From: Roseateles puraquae
GTDB taxonomy: Bacteria; Pseudomonadota; Gammaproteobacteria; Burkholderiales; Burkholderiaceae_C
Length of the DNA stretch: 64,000 nucleotides
Reading direction: 5' to 3'
Assembly: GCF_002205845.1 (NCBI RefSeq)
Contig: NZ_NISI01000019.1
Span: 1 to 64,000 of the forward strand
Each line of letters begins with the position of its first letter. Position 1 is the stretch's first letter. Below the pieces are notes generated by a model. The model was not told the origin of the DNA. It did not search any database and was given only the letters and a program-made list of their open reading frames with translations. Below, piece after piece: positions 61,811-64,000 of this stretch. A program made the position numbers and the translations under genes.

Positions 61811-62693
61811 ATGAATGCACAAACCGCCGCCGCAGGGCTGCTGGGCGACACGCCGGGCCGAGACTACGCACGCAAGTTGGCGCTCTTCAACGCCTTCGCC
61901 GCGCCGGAGATCCGCTGTGCTGTCGCAAGCCTGGGCCTCAAGCCTGGCATGCGCGTTCTCGACGTGGGTTGTGGTACCGGCGAAGCACTTGGCTGGTTGT
62001 CGGCAGCAGTCCAGCCTGGAGGGATGGTCGTCGGGATCGATTTGTCGATCGCTCACGTGACCGCGGCGCGTGCCACGGCGCCAGAAGACTGCCTGGTTGT
62101 TCAAGGGGACCTGTGCAGGCCGCCATTTCCGCTGGCGAGCTTCGACGCCATTTGGTCCGTCAATACCGTCAACCATCTGCATGATCGGCTGGCAGGTTTG
62201 AAAGACCATGGCCAGCCTGCTTCGACCGGGTGGGTGCATCGCGCTCGGCCAAAGCTTATTGCTCCCCGAAATGGTCTTCGCCTGGGATTCGCGCCTGGAA
62301 CGGGTCACCAATGAGGCTGTTCGCCGGTACTACCGGGATCGATATGGCCTTGATGAACGCGACCTGGCGGATGTCCGGGCCATCGTGGGCTTGCTTAGGT
62401 CGGCCGGGTTCAACCGGGTCAACGCCCGTACCTTCATGATCGAGCGTTTGGCGCCATTGCGGCCGGAAGACGAGCGCTATCTCGTCGAGGCCATCTTTCG
62501 GAACACGTGGGGGGCGAGGCTGAAGCCCTATCTCGCGGAAGACGACTACGCCGCGCTGTCGCGGCTTTGCGATCCGCTGCATCCGGAGTTTGCGTTGCGA
62601 CGACCGGATTTCCACTTCCTGCAGACCTTCACGTTGGCGACAGGCGAATACCAGGGTGAATCGGCGGGGCCGGATCGTCCCGTGGCGACTTAG
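61811..62693 (+). pseudogene. SAM-dependent methyltransferase, frameshifted
   Basis: The first part (from ATG 61811) has the class I motif VLDVGCGTGEALGWLSAAV and VVGIDLSIAHVTAARATAPE. The frame continues to NTVNHLHDRLAGLK and then breaks; the matching continuation (MASLLRPGGCIALGQSLLLP) is in the +1 frame from 62208 to 62693. One extra C in GACCATGG (about 62204) would explain it: removing it restores LAGLKDMASLLRPGG. It is either a real pseudogene or a sequencing error. Substrate unknown. Confidence 0.78.
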
Positions 62694-62727
62694 CCATGGA
62701 CCCATGGGCCTGAGCCCTGGCTCAACC

Positions 62728-62781
62728 TGACGAATTTGTCATGTGACAGACGGCGAGCCGTCGGGGGCCGCTTTCTAGAGT
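62728..62781 (+). promoter_or_regulatory. CopR-type box and CTAGAGT element of copK
   Basis: TGACGAATTTGTCAT (62728-62742) is followed after 32 nt by CTAGAGT (62775-62781). This matches the two other copies. The predicted start lies near 62788, 42 nt before the copK ATG. Confidence 0.7.
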
Positions 62782-62829
62782 TGGATAGTGCTCAAAGCAC
62801 TGATCAGCCACTCCAGGAAAGGACACATC

Positions 62830-63129
62830 ATGAAGTCGTTCGCTATTGCACTTGTTCTCTCGGCCGCCTTTGCTGGCATGGCCCCCCCCGCGCTGGCCAG
62901 CGACGCGCTGGAAAACTCCAGCATCGTCAAGACCCGTGTCGAGCTCGATGATGGCGGCACGCTCTACGTCTTCAAGGACGGCAAGATGGCGCGTGAAGAC
63001 CGGTTCGGCCGCGCCGTGTATCTCAAGAAGGGCGAAACCTTGGTCGCGCGCGACGGGACCAAGATCGCCGCCATCGGCAACGAAGTGGCCCGGCTGGATG
63101 CCTTGCTGAAGGAAGGTCACAACGGTTGA
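62830..63129 (+). CDS. copK: CopK family periplasmic copper-binding protein
   Basis: A 99-aa protein from ATG 62830 (AGGAAAGGA upstream). Signal peptide ALVLSAAFAGMAPPALA, mature part with IVKTRVELDDGGTLYVFKDG, KMAREDRFGRAVYLKKGE and RDGTKIAAIGNEVARLDALL, matching CopK of Cupriavidus. Mature CopK binds Cu(I) through Met residues; here only one mature Met (KMARE) is seen, fewer than in the model. It is preceded by a CopR-type box. Confidence 0.88.
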   Translation: MKSFAIALVLSAAFAGMAPPALASDALENSSIVKTRVELDDGGTLYVFKDGKMAREDRFGRAVYLKKGETLVARDGTKIAAIGNEVARLDALLKEGHNG

Positions 63130-63183
63130 AGGCCGCTTGGCCTCGCTTGCCTTCGTCAGGCGGATTGCCCTGTGATGAACCTT

Positions 63184-63201
63184 GCCGGCTTCGCAGCCGG
63201 C
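63184..63201 (+). terminator. Stem-loop after copK (candidate terminator)
   Basis: GCCGGCT-TCGC-AGCCGGC is a perfect 7-bp stem with a 4-nt loop, 55 bp after the copK stop. No T-tract follows, so Rho-independent termination is not assured. Confidence 0.4.
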
Positions 63202-63277
63202 ATGTTCGCTTCCAAAGCAGAACAAAGGCGCTGAGCTGATGCCCAAAGCCCTTGTCAATCACGCCTCCTGAGGCGCT

Positions 63278-63532
63278 TCAGCCGCCACAGCAGCCTTTGC
63301 GGCCGGCTGTGGCCGGGACTTCTGCCGGTTGTGCTGCCAAGATGGGCGAGTAGCCAGCCGCCTTGATGGCGTCCATCAACTCGCCAGTATCGGCGGCAAC
63401 CGGTTCGACCTGGACGCGATGCGCTGCCACATCGATCTCCACCCGGGCATCCGGGTCCGTGCCCTTCAGGGCCTTCGTGATGGTGCTGGCGCAGTGGCCG
63501 CAGGTCATATCGCTGACGACAAACGTGATCAT
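63278..63532 (-). CDS. copZ: HMA-domain copper chaperone CopZ-like
   Basis: An 84-aa protein from ATG 63532 (GGAGCTTG upstream; an in-frame TTG at 63538 is not used). HMA fold with MTCGHCASTITKAL (CxxC), and a Cys-containing tail GRKGCCGG. Predicted cytosolic Cu(I) chaperone delivering copper to the divergently encoded CopA ATPase. Confidence 0.9.
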   Translation of the reverse strand: MITFVVSDMTCGHCASTITKALKGTDPDARVEIDVAAHRVQVEPVAADTGELMDAIKAAGYSPILAAQPAEVPATAGRKGCCGG

Positions 63533-63561
63533 GGTCAAGCTCCTATTGAATCGGAGCCATG

Positions 63562-63592
63562 ACTCTCAAGCTTTCCACCGTGGGAGGGTCAA
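63562..63592 (-). promoter_or_regulatory. CueR-like promoter of copZ
   Basis: On the minus strand TTGACC (-35, 63592-63587) is followed by a 19-bp spacer carrying the imperfect dyad ACCCTCCCAC-G-GTGGAAAGCT and a weak -10 (GAGAGT). The spacing and the CC-GG dyad resemble the E. coli copA/CueR promoter. The regulator gene is not in the window. Confidence 0.5.
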
Positions 63593-63705
63593 GGCCTGCT
63601 TGCGGATTGACACAATCTCAGTGGGGTGACCGCCGTTCGCTTGACATTGCCACGATGGGAAGCTTGAGCATCCCGTCATCGTCACCGCCGGCTGAAGAGA
63701 AAAGC

Positions 63706-64000
63706 ATGTCGACTTCCATCGCCAATCCTGCAACACCGCCACTGAGTTTTCAGGTGCGCGGCATGACCTGCGCCTCCTGCGTCCTGCGTGTGGAGAAAGC
63801 CCTCAAGGCTGTCGATGGCGTCCGGGATGCCACCGTCAACCTCGCCACCGAGAAGGTCTCCGTGTCGGCGGCGACCTCGGTTGCTGCGTCCCAGTTGGCT
63901 GCAGCTGTGCAGAAGGCGGGCTATGACGTCGCCACCCGTGAAGTCCAGCTGCAGATCAAAGGCATGACCTGCGCTTCTTGTGTCTCCCGCGTCGAGAAAG
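63706..64000 (+). CDS. copA: Copper-translocating P-type ATPase CopA, N-terminus (cut by window edge)
   Basis: About 98 codons are present. Two successive HMA domains begin, each with GMTCASC (MTCASCVLRVEKAL and MTCASCVSRVEK), as in CopA-type Cu(I) exporters. The catalytic part is outside the window. It is divergent from copZ across a 173-bp intergenic region (63533-63705), and the start is at ATG 63706. Confidence 0.85.
   Translation, partial: MSTSIANPATPPLSFQVRGMTCASCVLRVEKALKAVDGVRDATVNLATEKVSVSAATSVAASQLAAAVQKAGYDVATREVQLQIKGMTCASCVSRVEK

Overview
The window is high-GC proteobacterial DNA. Gene content (CopK, CzcE-like protein, DUF2933 and DUF411 proteins, cupredoxin, Tat-exported multicopper oxidase, CusCBA, PHA-synthase-like DUF3141 protein) points to a betaproteobacterium of the Burkholderiales. 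It reads as a metal-resistance and stress island, chromosomal or plasmid-borne, with an insertion-sequence scar at the left edge. I found no tRNA, rRNA, CRISPR array or replication origin.

Layout. (1) 1-5.8 kb: nested mobile DNA. An IS21-type end is followed by an IS3 element whose orfA is split by an IS110-family element; a second IS21-type element has lost the end of istB. Between the two transposon blocks lie a beheaded czcI-like gene and the first 16 codons of the next gene, the remains of a czc-type operon. (2) 6.0-12.8 kb, minus strand: a Cu/Ag RND efflux operon, small secreted protein - cusC - cusB - cusA. (3) 13.0-30.3 kb: a DUF2789 gene and a divergent merR-like gene, then a long plus-strand array: a Met-rich protein, DUF2933, an ICMT-like enzyme, PPK2, a Cu-type P-ATPase with a CPD motif, an MFS carrier, LemA and two TPM proteins, a beta-CASP nuclease, an AMP-phosphorylase-type enzyme, a PRPP-synthetase homologue, a DegS-like protease, two membrane proteins and a Cyc2-like cytochrome-porin. 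(4) 48.5-30.4 kb, minus strand: small Cu/Hg-type binding proteins, DUF3141, two small proteins, FabI, AckA, oleate hydratase, FtsH, a LolA-like protein, phosphoketolase, an ABC ATPase with a tandem FtsX permease, a beta-barrel and a CzcE-like protein. (5) 58.2-48.7 kb, minus strand: a periplasmic copper operon (three small proteins, TolC, multicopper oxidase, cupredoxin, DUF411, CusF, a further small protein) ending in a hydrolase, an MgtC/DUF4010 protein and a phospholipase-D-like protein. (6) 58.4-64.0 kb: copRS-type two-component genes, a solitary PD-(D/E)XK-like protein, a frameshifted methyltransferase, copK, copZ and the start of copA.

Regulation can partly be read from the DNA. Three promoters share a TGAC(N7)GTCA-like box followed 32-33 nt later by CTAGAGT. 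They precede copK, the czcE-like gene and the copper operon divergent from copR. A MerR-type promoter with a 19-bp spacer lies at 14.32 kb. Two perfect FNR-type sites, TTGAT-N4-ATCAA, lie upstream of two of three paralogous secreted proteins that all end in RLAL. Metal and oxygen limitation therefore probably both act here.

The non-metal genes look like an energy and envelope emergency kit: RNA or nucleotide breakdown to ribose phosphates, phosphoketolase and acetate kinase to make ATP, polyphosphate kinase, and lipid and outer-membrane maintenance. That joint role is inference.
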